Assembly: GCA_029582155.1 (NCBI GenBank)
Contig: CM055902.1
Span: 20,387,748 to 20,451,747 of the forward strand
Direction of reading: 5' to 3'
DNA from: Panopea generosa
Taxonomy: Eukaryota; Mollusca; Bivalvia; Adapedonta; Hiatellidae
Length of the DNA stretch: 64,000 bases
Made by a program: the position numbers and the translations under genes. Position 1 is the first letter of the stretch, and every line of letters starts with the position of its first letter. Below, one piece after another: positions 46,179 through 60,115 of this stretch. The notes beneath the pieces are model-generated. The model ran no database searches, had not been told where the DNA came from, and worked only from the letters and a program-made list of their open reading frames with translations.

Positions 46179-47963
46179 TATATTGACGAATTAGTGCGCT
46201 ATGATTCTAATGCGGAAGTGCGTACCTTGTATGTATTGACGGATTAGTGCGCTATGATTCTGCTGAGGAGGTACGTACCTTGTATGTATTGACGAATTAG
46301 TGCACTATGATTCTGATGAGGAGGTGCGTACCTTGTATGTATTGACGAATTAGTGCGCTATGATTCTGCTGAGAAGGTGCGTACCTTGTATGTATTAACG
46401 AATTAGTGCGTTATGATTCTGCTGAGGAGGTGCGTACCTTGAATGTATTGACGATTTAGTGAGGAGGTGCGTACTTTTTATGTACTGACGAATTAGTGCG
46501 CTATGGTGTGTACCTTGTATGTATTGACAAATTAGTGCGCTATGATTCTGCTGAGAAGGTGCATACCTTGTATGTATTAACGAATTAGTGCGCTATGATT
46601 CTGCTGAGGAGGTGCGTACCTTGTATGTATTGACGAATAAGTGAGGAGGTGCGTACCTTGTATGTATTGACGAATTAGTGAGGAGGTGCGTATCTTGTAT
46701 GTATTGACGTATTAGTGAGGAGGTGCGTACCTTGTATGTATTAGCGAATTAGTACGCTATGATTCTGATGAGGAGGTGCGTACCTTGTATGTTTTGACGA
46801 ATTAGTGCGCTATGATTCTGCTGAGAAGGTGCGTACCTTGTATGTATTAACGAATTAGTGCGTTATGATTCTTCTGAGGAGGTGCGTACCTTGAATGTAT
46901 TGACGAATTAGTGAGGAGGTGCGTACCTTGTATGTATTGACGAATTAGTGCGATATGATTCTTCTGAGGAGGTGTGTACCTTGTATGTATTAACGAATTA
47001 GTGCGCTATGATTCTGCTGAGAAGGTGCATACCTTGTATGTATTAACGAATTAGTGCGCTATGATTCTGCTGAGGAGGTGCGTACCTTGTATGTTTTGAC
47101 GAATTAGTGAGGAGGTGCGTACCTTGTATGTATTGACGAATTAGTGAGGAGGTGCGTATCTTGTATGTATTGACGTATTAGTGAGGAGGTGCGTACATTG
47201 TATGTATTAGCGAATTAGTACGCTATGATTCTGCTGAGGAGGTGCGTACCTTGTATGTATTGACGAATTAGTGAGGAGGTGCGTACCTTGTATGTATTGA
47301 CGAATAAGTGCGCTATGATTCTGCTGAGGAGGTGCGTACCTTGTATGTATTGACGAATTAGTGAGGAGTTGCGTACCTTGTATGTATTGACGAATTAGTG
47401 CGCTATGATTCTGCTGAGGAGGTGCGTACCTTGTATGTATTGACGAATTAGTGTGCTATGATTCTGCTGAGAAGGTGCGTACCTTGTATGTATTGACGAA
47501 TTAGTGAGGAGGTGCGTACCTTATATGTATTAACGAATTAGTGCGCTATGATTCTGCTGAGGAGGTGCGTACCTTGTATGTATTGACGAATTAGTGAGGA
47601 GGTGCGTACCTTGTATGTATTAACGAATTAGTGCGCTATGATTCTGCTGAGGAGGTGCGTACCTTGTATGTATTGACGAATTAGTGAGGAGGTGCGTACC
47701 TTGTATGTATTAACGAATTAGTGCGCTATGATTCTGCTGAGGAGGTGCGCACCTTGTATGTATTGACGAATAAGTGAGGAGGTGCGTACCTTGTATGTAT
47801 TGACGAATAGTACGCTATGATTCTGCTGAGGAGGTGCGTATCTTGTATGTATTGACGAATTGGTGCGCCATGATTCTGCTGAGGAGGTGCTGCTGAGGAG
47901 GTGCGTACTTTGTATGTATTGACGAATAAGTGCGCTATGATTCTGCTGCGGAGTATGTATTGA
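46179..47963. repeat. Mixed 53-bp / 37-bp minisatellite
   Basis: Long units (53 bp) contain GTGCGCTATGATTCTGCTGAG. Short units (37 bp) go directly from AATTAGTG to AGGAGGTGCGTACCTTG, lacking 16 bp. Long and short units alternate in many places, giving a 90-bp composite. Variants TAACGAATT and TGACGAATAAG recur in register, also pointing to composite duplication. Confidence 0.94.
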
Positions 47964-49339
47964 ATGTGATTTTGTATGGGATAGATTTATGTTTACCCTT
48001 AGTGTTTTTGTGTATACATTTAAAGAAAGAAGCAGCATTCAAATAAATATACATGTATCTATTAAAACAGCTACATTTACATTCAGATATATATATATAT
48101 ACACACACACACCTAAGACAGGTATTTGTAAGATTTGTATACAAATACAGATTTGAATGAAACATAAAAACTGTCTTAGTAGCGACATGGTGTATGATAG
48201 CTACCAGTCTTAATACTGCATAATTCGATTTCTGCCTATTCGAAAATACAATGCATATTATACATATTTCTCTTTAGATGTTTTGCTGGGTAGTATGCAT
48301 GAACAAGCCAGTTGTTGTGACCTTTTCCCTGGGTATTTTTAGATACGTACATGATTGCTTTTATCGACAAATACAGCACATTTAGTTCGACTAGATTCGC
48401 TTGTTCAAGGGCGAGTTATCTCAGTGAATTCATGCATCTCATATCTGACAATATTGATGTTGTGGGTTAAAGCTATAGATTACATAACATAACAAAATAT
48501 ACGATTTTATATTTTCTTTCTGATTTATGTTATCCCATTTATGCAAACGCAATAGTTTTTTTCTTTTTCTTAACGGCTAGGTAACCTCGGTAGCCGAGTG
48601 ATCTAGAGTGCCGCCTAAAGCTCACTTACACCGCGGAGGTTTTGGGTTTGAGATCTTCTCGGTCCAAACATATAAATAACAGTTTCGTCAGTAGCTAACG
48701 GGGGGAGAGTGGTTTTACTCGGTATGTTAATAGTGAGTACCTCCATATTCAAAAACATTTTTAAATTGATTGGTCCGATTAAAATAAGTAGCGGAATATC
48801 TGGATAAGTACACTAGTTCACTTTACTTCCTACGCATGTTATTTTTGTAATTAGGAAGTGCAGTGGGGTACAACTTGGAACTATGTGCGTCACTACTGTC
48901 AATTCATGGAGCTAGCTTTTTGCTATAGCACACTGGTAGTGTAAGTTCGAATTTTCACTGAGGTCACTGGTTTTTCTGTCATTTTTTTTATCTGATTACA
49001 TGTTAGTAGAACTATTCAATGACGATACCCGTCTGTGACATGGTACAGCATAAAGTGGACGAGATTATTAATTGTATGGCTGATTGGTCATTATCCGGGA
49101 CGCTAAACCCGAGTACAGTTGTACGTAAACGCTGTGACATAATTACATGTAGATATGTTACTGTTTAATGACACTTTACACATATTTTGGCACGGTTTCG
49201 TTAAATAAAAACCAATCCATTCAAAGTAATTTTAACATTATTGCGACTTAGGGTACACGTGCGTATAATTACATGTATCTAATATAGTAAGTGAATACAC
49301 ATGCAAATAGAACCTTGACTACGTACGGTGGTAGGGGCA
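47964..49339. other. Spacer with a tRNA-like SINE head
   Basis: No gene is visible. 48583-48667 is a tRNA-like head, listed separately. A short (TA)/(CA) run lies at 48089-48110. Confidence 0.45.
48583..48667 (+). repeat. tRNA-like SINE head (class II type)
   Basis: GGTAGCCGAGTGATCTAGAG resembles a tRNA-Leu/Ser D arm, and GGGTTTGAGATC a damaged B box. The anticodon region does not fold well. Same family as 21478-21562. More likely a SINE relic than a tRNA gene. Confidence 0.5.
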
Positions 49340-49584
49340 ATGGGCAGTTAGAATTTGAATGCAATGAATTTTAGAGTATTCAGGCTTAGACTTAAATTTA
49401 CCATTGGCAGGTCTTGAATTAGATATACATTCAGTCGTCAGACCTTAAATTAGGTATAACGGGACCAGGTTTTGACATAGACATGGCATGGACAGTCAGA
49501 AATGAATAAGATATACCATGGGCAGTCACAACTGGAATTAAATTATATCAAGGGCAGTCAGTCCTACAATAAATGCTTAATTAA
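49340..49584. repeat. Degenerate left edge of the 29/30-bp domain
   Basis: Contains scattered units such as GACAGTCAGAAATGAATAAG and GGGCAGTCACAACTGGAATT that resemble both the 29-bp units to the right and the 30-bp units beyond. Confidence 0.7.
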
Positions 49585-50930
49585 ATAAAACACATAATTT
49601 AGACTTGAATGAGATATAACACATAATTAAGACTCGAATTAGATGTAACACATGATTCAACACATGATTCAGACTTTAATTAAATATAACACATGATTCA
49701 GATATAACAAATGATTCAGACTTGAATTAGATATAACACATGATTCAGACTTGAATTAAATATAACACATGATTCAGACTTGAATTAGATATAACACATG
49801 ATTCAGACGTGAATTATATAAAACACATGATTCAGACTTGAATTTGATATAACACATGCTTCAGACTTGAATTAAATATAACACATTAATTAGATATAAC
49901 ACATGATTCAGACTTGAATTAAATATATCACATGATTCAGACTTGAATTAGATATAATACATGATTCAGACGTGAATTAGTTATAACACATGATTCAGAT
50001 ACAACACATGATTCAGACTTGAATTAGATATAACACATGATTCAGACGTGAATTATATATAATACATGATTCAGACTTGAATTAAATATAACACATGATT
50101 CAGACTTGAATTAGATATAACACATGCTTCAGACTTGAATTAAATATAACACATTAATTAGATATAACACATGATTCTGATTTGAATTAAATATATCACA
50201 TGATTCAGACTTGAATTATATATAATACATGATTCAGACGTGAATTAGATATAACACATGATTCAGACTTAAATTAGATATAACAAATGATTCAGACTTA
50301 AATTTGATTTAACACATGATTCAGACTTGAATTAAATATAACACATAATTCAGACTTGAATAAGATATAACACATAATTCAGACTTGAATTATATGTTAC
50401 ACATGATTCAACACAAGATTCAGATTGAATTTAATATAACACATGATTCAGACTTGAATTAGATATAACACATGATTCAGACTTGAATTAGATGTAACAC
50501 ACGATTCAACACATGATTCAGAATTGAATTAAATATAACACATGATTTAGATATAGCATATGATTCAGACTTGAATTAGATATAACACATGATTCAGATA
50601 TAACACATGATTCAAACATGAATTAAATATAACACATGATTCAGATATAACGCATGATTCAGACTTGAATTAGATATAACACATGATTCAGGCGTGAATT
50701 AGATATAACACATAATTCAGACTTGAATTAAATGTAACACATTATTCAGACGTGAATTAGATATAACACATGATTCAGACTTGAATTAAATATAACACAT
50801 TATTCAGACTTGAATTACATATAACACATTATTCAGACTTGAATTAAATATAACATATGATTCAGATATAATACATGATTCAGACTTGAATTAAATATAA
50901 CACATGATTCAGACTTGAATTAGATATAGC
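49585..50930. repeat. 29-bp minisatellite, about 46 copies
   Basis: The unit is 29 bp with core CATGATTCAGACTTGAATTA; many units are shortened or duplicated in part (GATTCAGATATAACA-type). It aligns with the 30-bp unit of the next array (CATG..CAGTCAGACTTGTATTAG), so both derive from one ancestral unit. Confidence 0.95.
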
Positions 50931-51470
50931 TTGCATGGACGTGCATACCTAAAATTAAATGTTCCAGTATCAATCGGATTTAAAATCAATATAAAATAGG
51001 CAGCCAGATTAGAATTAAATATACCATTGGAAGTCAGACTTGAAGTAAATATACCATTGGTAGTCAGACTTGAAGTATATATACTATGGGTAGTCAGACG
51101 TAGAATTAGATATACCCCGAAATGCATTGCTCAGCATAAAATCTTTAACATGGCGTTCTTGTTCTTCTTGTTTTTAATTTATATGCCAAAGTCTGTTAGT
51201 CTGTTAGACCTAGAATCGAATATACGATGGGCAGTCAGACTTGTGCTAGATATATCATGGGCAGTCACACTTGTATTAGATAGATCATGGACAGTCAGAC
51301 TTGTATTGGATATTTCATAGGTAGTCAGACTTGTTTTAGATATACTATGGACAGTCATACTCGTATAAGATGTACCATGAACAGTCAGACTTGTAATAGA
51401 TATATCATGGGCAGTCAGACATGTATTAGATTTTCCACGACCAGTCAGACTTGTATAAGATATACCATGG

Positions 51471-52250
51471 ACAGTCAGGCTTGTATTAGATAAACCATGA
51501 GCAGTCAGATTTGTATAACATATACCATGGGCAGTAAGACTTGTACTAGATATATCAGGGGCAGTCAGACTTGTATTAGATATACCATGGACAGTCAGAC
51601 TTGTACTTGAGACACCATGGACAATCAGACTTATATTAGATATACCATAGGCAGTCAGACTTGTATTAGATATATCATGGGCACTCAGACTTGTATTAGA
51701 TATATCATAGGCAGTCAGACTTGTACTAGATATATCATGGGCAGTAATATTTGTATTAGATATACCATGGACAGTCAGACTTGTATTAGATATATCATGG
51801 ACAGTCAGACTTGTATTAGATATACCATAGGCAGTCATACTTGCATTAGATATACCATGGACAGTCAGGCTTGTATTAGATATACCATGGGCAGTCAGAT
51901 TTGTATAACATATACCATGGGCAGTAAGACTTGTACTAGATATATCAGGGGCAGTCAGACTTGTATTAGATATACCATGGACAGTCAGACTTGTACTTGA
52001 GACACCATGGACAATCAGACTTATATTAGATATACCATAGGCAGTCAGACTTGTATTAGATATATCATGGGCACTCAAACTTGTATTACATATATCATAG
52101 GCAGTCAGACTTGTACTAGATATATCATGGGCAGTAATATTTGTATTAGATATACCATGGACAGTCAGACTTGTATTAGATATATCATGGACAGTCAGAC
52201 TTGTATTAGATATACCATAGGCAGTCATACTTGCATTAGATATAAAATGG
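51471..52250. repeat. 390-bp duplicated block inside the 30-bp array
   Basis: 51471-51860 and 51861-52250 are near-identical and adjacent, 13 units each, recognisable by rare variants such as TGTACTTGAGACACC and GCAGTAATATTTG at the same offset of 390. Confidence 0.9.
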
Positions 52251-54230
52251 ACAGTAATACTTGCATTAGATACACCATGGACAGTCATACTTGCATTAAA
52301 TATACCATGGACAGTCATACTTGCATAAGATACACCACTGGCAGTCATACTTGCATTAAATATACCAATGGACAGTCATTCTTGCATTACATAAACCATG
52401 GACAGTCATACTTGCATAAGATACACTATTAGCAGTCAATCTTGCATTAGATACACAATGGGTGGTCAAACTTGCATTAGATACACCGTGGGCAGTCAGA
52501 CTTGTATTCAATACACCATGGGCAGTCAGACTTGCATTAAATATACCATGGGCAGTCATACTTGCATAAGATACATCATGAACAATCATACTTGCATTAG
52601 ATATACAATGGACAGTAATACTTGCATAAGATACAGCATGGACAATCATACTTTTATTAGATATACCATGAACAGTCATACTTGCATTAGTTACACCATG
52701 GGCAGTCATACTTGCATTAGATACACCGTGGGCAGTCAGACTTGTATTAGATACACCATGGGCAGTCATACCCGATAAGATACACCATGGGCAGTCAGAC
52801 TTGCATTATATACATCATGAGCAGTCACACTTGTATTAAATATACCATGGGTAGTCAGACTTGTATTAGATACACCATGGGCAGTCACACTAGCATTAGA
52901 TATACCATGGGTATTCAGACTTGTATTAGATATACCATGGTTAGTCAGACTTGCATTAGATACACCATGGGCAGTCATACTTGCATTACACACACCATGG
53001 GCAGTCAGACTTGTATTAGACACACCATGGGTAGTCAGACTTGTACAAGATACACCATGGGCAGTCAGACTTGCATTAGATACACCATGGGCAGTCAGAC
53101 TTGCATTAGATACACCATGGGCAGTCACACTTGTATTAGATACACCATGGACAGTCATACTTGTATCAGATACACCATGGACAGTTAGACTTGCATTATA
53201 TACACCATGGGCAGTCACACATGCATTAGATACACCATGGACAGTCATACTTGTACCAGATATACAATGGGCAGTCAGACTTGCATTAAACACACCATGG
53301 GCAGTCATACTTGAATTAGACACACCATGGGCAGTCACACTTGTATTAGATAAACCATTGACAGTCAGACTTGCATTAGATACACCATGAGCAGACAGGC
53401 TTGCATTAGATACACAATGAGCAGTCACATTTGTATTAGATACACCATGGGTAGTCAGACTTGTATTAGATACACCATGGGTAGTCACACTTGTATTAGA
53501 TACACCATGGGCATTCATACTTGTATTATATACACCATGGGCAGTCATACTTCCATTAGATACACCATGGGCAGTCAGACTTGCATTAGATACACCATGG
53601 GCAGTCACACTTGTATTAGATATATCATGGGCAGTCAGACTTGTATAAGATATACCATGGGCAGTCAGACTTGTATTATATATACCATGGACAGTCAGAC
53701 TTGATTAGATACACCATGGGCAGTCATACTTGTATCAGATATACCACGGGTAGTCATACTTGCATTAGTTACACCATGGGTAGTCATACTTGCATTAGAT
53801 ACACCGTGGGCAGTCAGACTTGTATTAGATACACAATGGGTAGTCATACTTGCATAAGATACACCATGGGCAGTCAGACTTGCATTAGATACACCATGAG
53901 CAGTCACACTTGTATTAGATACACCATGGGTAGTCAGACTTGTATCAAATACGCAATGGGCAGTCACACTTGCATTAGATATACCATGGGTAGTCAGATT
54001 TGTATTAGATATACCATTGGTAGTCCGACTTGCATTAGACACACCATGGGCAGTCATACTTGCATTAGACACACCATGTGCAGTCAGACTTGTATTCGAC
54101 ACACCATGGGTAGTCAGACTTGCATTAGATACACATTGGGCAGTCATACTTGCATTAGATACACCATGGGCAGTCAGACTTGCATTAGATACACCATGGG
54201 CAGTCACACTTGTATTAGATACACCAAGGA

Positions 54231-57200
54231 CAGTCATACTTGTATGAGATACACAATGGACGGTCACACTTGCATTAGATATACCATGGGTAGTCAGACT
54301 TGTATTAGATATACCATGGGTAGTCAGACTTGCATTAGATACACCATGGGCAGTCATACTTGCATTAGACACACCATGGGCAGTCAGACTTGCATTAGAC
54401 ACACCATGGGTAGGGTAGTCATACTTGCATTAGATATACCATGGGCAGTCATACTTGCATTAGATACACCATGGGCAGTTAGACTTGCATTAGATACACC
54501 ATGGGCAGTCACACACGCATAAGATACACCATGGACAGTCATACTAGTATCATATACACCATGGGCAGTCAGACTTGAATTAGACACACCATGGGCAGTC
54601 ACACTTGTATTAAATACACCATGAGCAGTCACTCTTGTTTTAGATACACCATGGGTAGTCACACTTGTATTAGATACACAATGGGCAGTCACACTTGTAT
54701 TAGATATACCATGGGCAGTCATACTTGTATTAGATACACCATGGACAGTCAGACTTGTATTAGATATACCATGGACAGTCAGACTCGATTAGATATACCA
54801 TGGGCAGTCATACTTGTATTAGATATACCATGGGCAGTCAAACTTGTATTAAATATACCATGGACAGTCAGACTTGCATTAGATACACCATGATAGTCAC
54901 GTTTGTATTAGATACACCATGGGCAGTCAGGCTTGCATAAGATACACCATGATAGTCACGCTTGTATTAGATATACCATGTGCAGTCAGACTTGTATTAG
55001 ATACACTATGGGCAGTCACATTTGTATTAGATACACCATGGGTAGTCAGACTTGCATTACATACACCATGGGCAGTCAGACTTGCATTAGACACACCATG
55101 GGCAGTCAGACTAGTATTAGACACACCATGGGTAGTCACATTTGTATTTGATATACTATTGGCAGTCACACTTGTATTAGCTATACCATGGACAGTCACA
55201 CTTGTATTAGATACACCATGGGCAGTCACACTTGTATTAGATAAACCATGGGCTCTCACACTTGTATAAGTTATACCATGGACAGTCACACTTGTATAAG
55301 ATACGCCATGGGTAGTCATACTTGTAGTAGATACACCAGGGGCAGTCAAACTTGTATTAAATACACTAGTGGCAATCACACTTGTATAAGATATACCATG
55401 GGCAGTCACACGTGTATAAGATATACCATGGTCAGTCACACTTGTATTATATACACCAGGGGCAGTCAAACTTGAAGTAAATACACCAGGGGCAGTCACA
55501 CTTGTATAAGATACACCATGGGCAGTCACACTTGTATAAGATATACCATGGTAAGTCAAACTTGTATTAGATACACCATGGGCAGTCACACTTGTATTAG
55601 ATACAGAAGGGGTAGTAACACTTATATTAAATATATCATGGGCAGTCACACTTGTATAAGATACACCATGGATAGCCACACTTGTAATAGACATACCGTG
55701 GGCAGTCACACTTGTATTTGATATACCATGGGCAGTCACACTTGTATCAGATACACCATGGGCAGTCACACTTGTATTAGATACACCATGGGCAGTGACA
55801 CTTGTATTAGATATACAATGGGCAGTCACACTTGTATTAGATATTAGTAAACCATGGGCAGTCACACTTGTATAAGATACACGGTGGGCAGCCACACTTG
55901 TATAAGACATACCGTGGGCAGTCACACTTGTATTAGACACACCGTGGGCAGTCTCACTTGTATTAGACACACCGTGGGCAGCCACACTTGTATTAGACAT
56001 ACCGTGGGCAGTCACACTTGTATTAGATATACCATGGGCAGCCACACTTGTATTAGATATTAGTAAATAATAGGCAGTCTCACTTGTATTAGATATACCA
56101 TGGGCAGACTCACTTGTATGAGATACACCATGGGCCGTCACACTTATAATAGACATACCATGGGCTGTCACACTTGTATTAGATATTAGTATATCATGGT
56201 CAATCTCACTTGTATTAGATATACCATAGGCAGTCTCACTTGTATTAGATACACCATGGGCATTCCCACTTACATTAGATACACCAGGTCAGTCACACTT
56301 GTATTAGATTCGCCTTGGGCAGTCACACTTGTATTAGATACACAATGGGCAGTCACACTTGTATTAGATATACCATGGGTAGCCACACTTGTATAAAATA
56401 CACCATTGGCAGTCACACTTGTATAAAATATACCATGGTCAGTCACACTTGTATTAGATACACCATGGACAGTCACACTTGTATTAGATACACCAGGGGC
56501 AGTCACACTTGTATTAGATATACCCTGGACAGTCACACTTGTATTAGATATTAGTATACCATTAGCAGTCACACTTGTATAAGATTCGCCTTGGGCAGTC
56601 ACACTTGTATTAGATACACCAGGGACAGTCACACATGTTTAAGATACACCATGGTCAGTCACACTTGTATAAGATATTCCATGGTCAGTCACACTTGTAT
56701 TAGATAAACCATGGGCAGTTACACTTGTATTAGATACACCATGGGCAGTCACACTTGTATTAGATACACCTTGGGCAGTCACACTTGTATTAGATTCACC
56801 AGGGGCAGTCACACTTGTATTAGATATACCCTGGACAGTCACACTTGTATTAGATATTAGTATACCATAAGCAGTCACACTTGTATTAGATTTGCCTTGG
56901 GCAGTCACACTTGTATTAGATACACAAGGGGCAGTCAAACTTGTAGTAAATACACCAGGGACAGTCACACTTGCATTAGATACACCATGGGTAGTCACAC
57001 TTGTATTAGATATGTCATGGGCAGTCACACTTGCATAAGATATACTACTGGCAGTCACACTTGCATTACATATTATAGCATGGGCAGTCACACTTGCATT
57101 AGATACACCATGCGCAGTCACATTTGTATTAGAAACACAATGGGTAGTCACACTTGTATTAGATACACCATGGACAGTCATACTTGTATGAGATACACAA

Positions 57201-59164
57201 TGGACGGTCACACTTGCATTAGATATACCATGGGTAGTCAGACTTGTATTAGATATACCATGGGTAGTCAGACTTGCATTAGATACACCATGGGCAGTCA
57301 TACTTGCATTAGACACACCATGGGCAGTCAGACTTGCATTAGACACACCATGGGTAGTCATACTTGCATTAGATACACCATGGGCAGTCATACTTGCATT
57401 AGATACACCATGGGCAGTTAGACTTGCATTAGATACACCATGGGCAGTCACACATGCATTAGATACACCATGGACAGTCATACTAGTATCATATACACCA
57501 TGGGCAGTCAGACTTGAATTAGACACACCATGGGCAGTCACACTTGTATTAGATATACCATGGACAGTCACACTTGCATTAAATACACCATGAGCAGTCA
57601 CTCTTGTTTTAGATACACCATGGGTAGTCACACTTGTATTAGATACACAATGGGCAGTCACACTTGTATTAGATATACCATGGGCAGTCATACTTGTATT
57701 AGATACACCATGGACAGTCAGACTTGTATTAGATATACCATGGACAGTCAGACTCGATTAGATATACCATGGGCAGTCATACTTGTATTAGATATACCAT
57801 GGGCAGTCAAACTTGTATTAAATATACCATGGACAGTCAGACTTGCATTAGATACACCATGATAGTCACGCTTGTATTAGATACACCATGGGCAGTCAGG
57901 CTTGCATAAGATACACCATGATAGTCACGCTTGTATTAGATATACCATGTGCAGTCAGACTTGTATTAGATACACTATGGGCAGTCACATTTGTATTAGA
58001 TACACCATGGGTAGTCAGACTTGCATTACATACACCATGGGCAGTCAGACTTGCATTAGACACACCATGGGCAGTCAGACTAGTATTAGACACACCATGG
58101 GTAGTCACATTTGTATTTGATATACTATTGGCAGTCACACTTGTATTAGCTATACCATGGACAGTCACACTTGTATTAGATACACCATGGGCAGTCACAC
58201 TTGTATTAGATAAACCATGGGCTCTCACACTTGTATAAGTTATACCATGGACAGTCACACTTGTATAAGATACGCCATGGGTAGTCATACTTGTAGTAGA
58301 TACACCAGGGGCAGTCAAACTTGTATTAAATACACTAGTGGCAATCACACTTGTATAAGATATACCATGGGCAGTCACACGTGTATAAGATATACCATGG
58401 TCAGTCACACTTGTATTATATACACCAGGGGCAGTCAAACTTGAAGTAAATACACCAGGGGCAGTCACACTTGTATAAGATACACCATGGGCAGTCACAC
58501 TTGTATAAGATATACCATGGTAAGTCAAACTTGTATTAGATATTAGTATACCATTAGCAGTCACACTTGTATAAGATTCGCCTTGGGCAGTCACACTTGT
58601 ATTAGATACACCAGGGACAGTCACACATGTTTAAGATACACCATGGTCAGTCACACTTGTATAAGATATTCCATGGTCAGTCACACTTGTATTAGATAAA
58701 CCATGGGCAGTTACACTTGTATTAGATACACCATGGGCAGTCACACTTGTATTAGATACACCATGGGCAGTCACACTTGTATTAGATTCACCAGGGGCAG
58801 TCACACTTGTATTAGATATACCCTGGACAGTCACACTTGTATTATATATTAGTATACCATAAGCAGTCACACTTGTATTAGATTTGCCTTGGGCAGTCAC
58901 ACTTGTATTAGATACACAAGGGGCAGTCAAACTTGTAGTAAATACACCAGGGACAGTCACACTTGCATTAGATACACCATGGGTAGTCACACTTGTATTA
59001 GATATGTCATGGGCAGTCACACTTGCATAAGATATACTACTGGCAGTCACACTTGCATTACATATTATAGCATGGGCAGTAACACTTGCATTAGATACAC
59101 CATGCGCAGTCACATTTGTATTAGAAACACAATGGGTAGTCACACTTGTATTAGATACACCATG
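54231..59164. repeat. 2.9-kb tandem duplication in the 30-bp array, second copy with a 977-bp deletion
   Basis: 54231-55570 recurs at 57175-58539 (offset 2944, then 2969 after one 5-bp loss and one 30-bp gain). 56541-57174 recurs at 58533-59164 (offset 1992). The first copy is therefore 54231-57174 and the second 57175-59164, lacking what corresponds to 55571-56540. The near identity of long stretches with rare variants shows that the event is young. Confidence 0.88.
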
Positions 59165-60000
59165 GGCAGTCACACTTGCATTAGATACACCATGGGCAGT
59201 CACACTTGCATTATATACACCACGGGCAGTCACACTTGCATTAGATACACCATGGGCAGTCACACTTGCATTAGATACACCATGGGCAGTCACACTTGTA
59301 TTAGATATGTCATGGGCAGTCACATTTGCATTAGATATATCACGGGCAGTCACACTTGCAGTAGATATACCATGGGCAGTCACATTTGCATTATATACAC
59401 CATGGGTAGTCACACTTGTATTAAATACACCATGGGCTGTCACACTTCTATTAGATACGCCATGGGCAGTCACACTTGTATAAGATACACCATGGGCAGT
59501 CACACTTGTATTAGATACACCATGGGTAGTCACACTTGCATTAGATACACCATGGGCAGTCAAACTTGCATTAGATACACCATGGACAGTCACACTTGCA
59601 TTAGATATACCATGGGCAGTCACACTTGCATTAAATATACCATGGGCAGTCACCTTTGTATTAGATAAGGCAGTCAGACTTGTATTAGATACACCGTGGG
59701 CAGTCACACTTGTATTAGATACACCATGGACAATCACACTTGTATTAGATATACCATCGGCAGTCACACTTGTATTAGATATACCATGGGCAGTCACACT
59801 TGAATTAGATATACCATGGGCAGCCACATTTGTATTAGATATTAGTATATCATGGGCAGTCAGGCTTGCATTAAATACACCATGGATAGTCACACTTGTA
59901 TGAGATATACCATGGGCAGTTTAATTGTATAAGATACACCATGGGCAGTCAGAATTGTATAAGATACACCATGGGCAGTCAGACTTGCATTAGATACACC

Positions 60001-60115
60001 ATGCATGAGCCGGTATTAGATTTAGATATACCATAGGTGAGCTGGTCTCAGATTTAGATATACCATAGGTGAGCCGGTCTCAGATTTAGATATTCCATTG
60101 CGAGCCAGACATAGA
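60001..60115. repeat. Diverged right edge of the 30-bp array
   Basis: Three units of about 34 bp with GAGCCGGTCTCAGATTTAGA replace the standard unit, then the array ends. Confidence 0.8.

Larger units (their letters stand above)
50931..60000. repeat. 30-bp minisatellite, about 300 copies
   Basis: The unit is 30 bp with core CATGGGCAGTCACACTTGTA. Since 30 is a multiple of 3 and the unit contains no stop in several frames, both strands stay open for hundreds of codons (10-residue repeats MGSHTCIRYT on plus and SNTSVTAHGV on minus). The frames end wherever an indel occurs (for example 2 bp lost near 53702 and 54785, 5 bp gained near 54405), as expected if there is no selection on reading frame. 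Frequent 6-bp insertions of GATATTAGTA type mark sub-families. Longer duplications are listed separately. Confidence 0.96.

Noticed and set aside
48583-48667. tRNA-Leu/Ser gene
   Set aside because: B box is damaged and the anticodon arm does not fold; related heads occur at other places, so a SINE relic is more likely.
50931-59893. Long open frames (up to 420 codons) in the 30-bp array as repeat-protein genes
   Set aside because: They exist on both strands, end at random indels, and follow from a stop-free unit whose length is a multiple of 3. No start context, signal peptide or exon border supports them.
49585-60000. CRISPR-like regular repeats
   Set aside because: There are no unique spacers; repeats are head to tail, variable, and the surroundings are animal DNA without cas genes.
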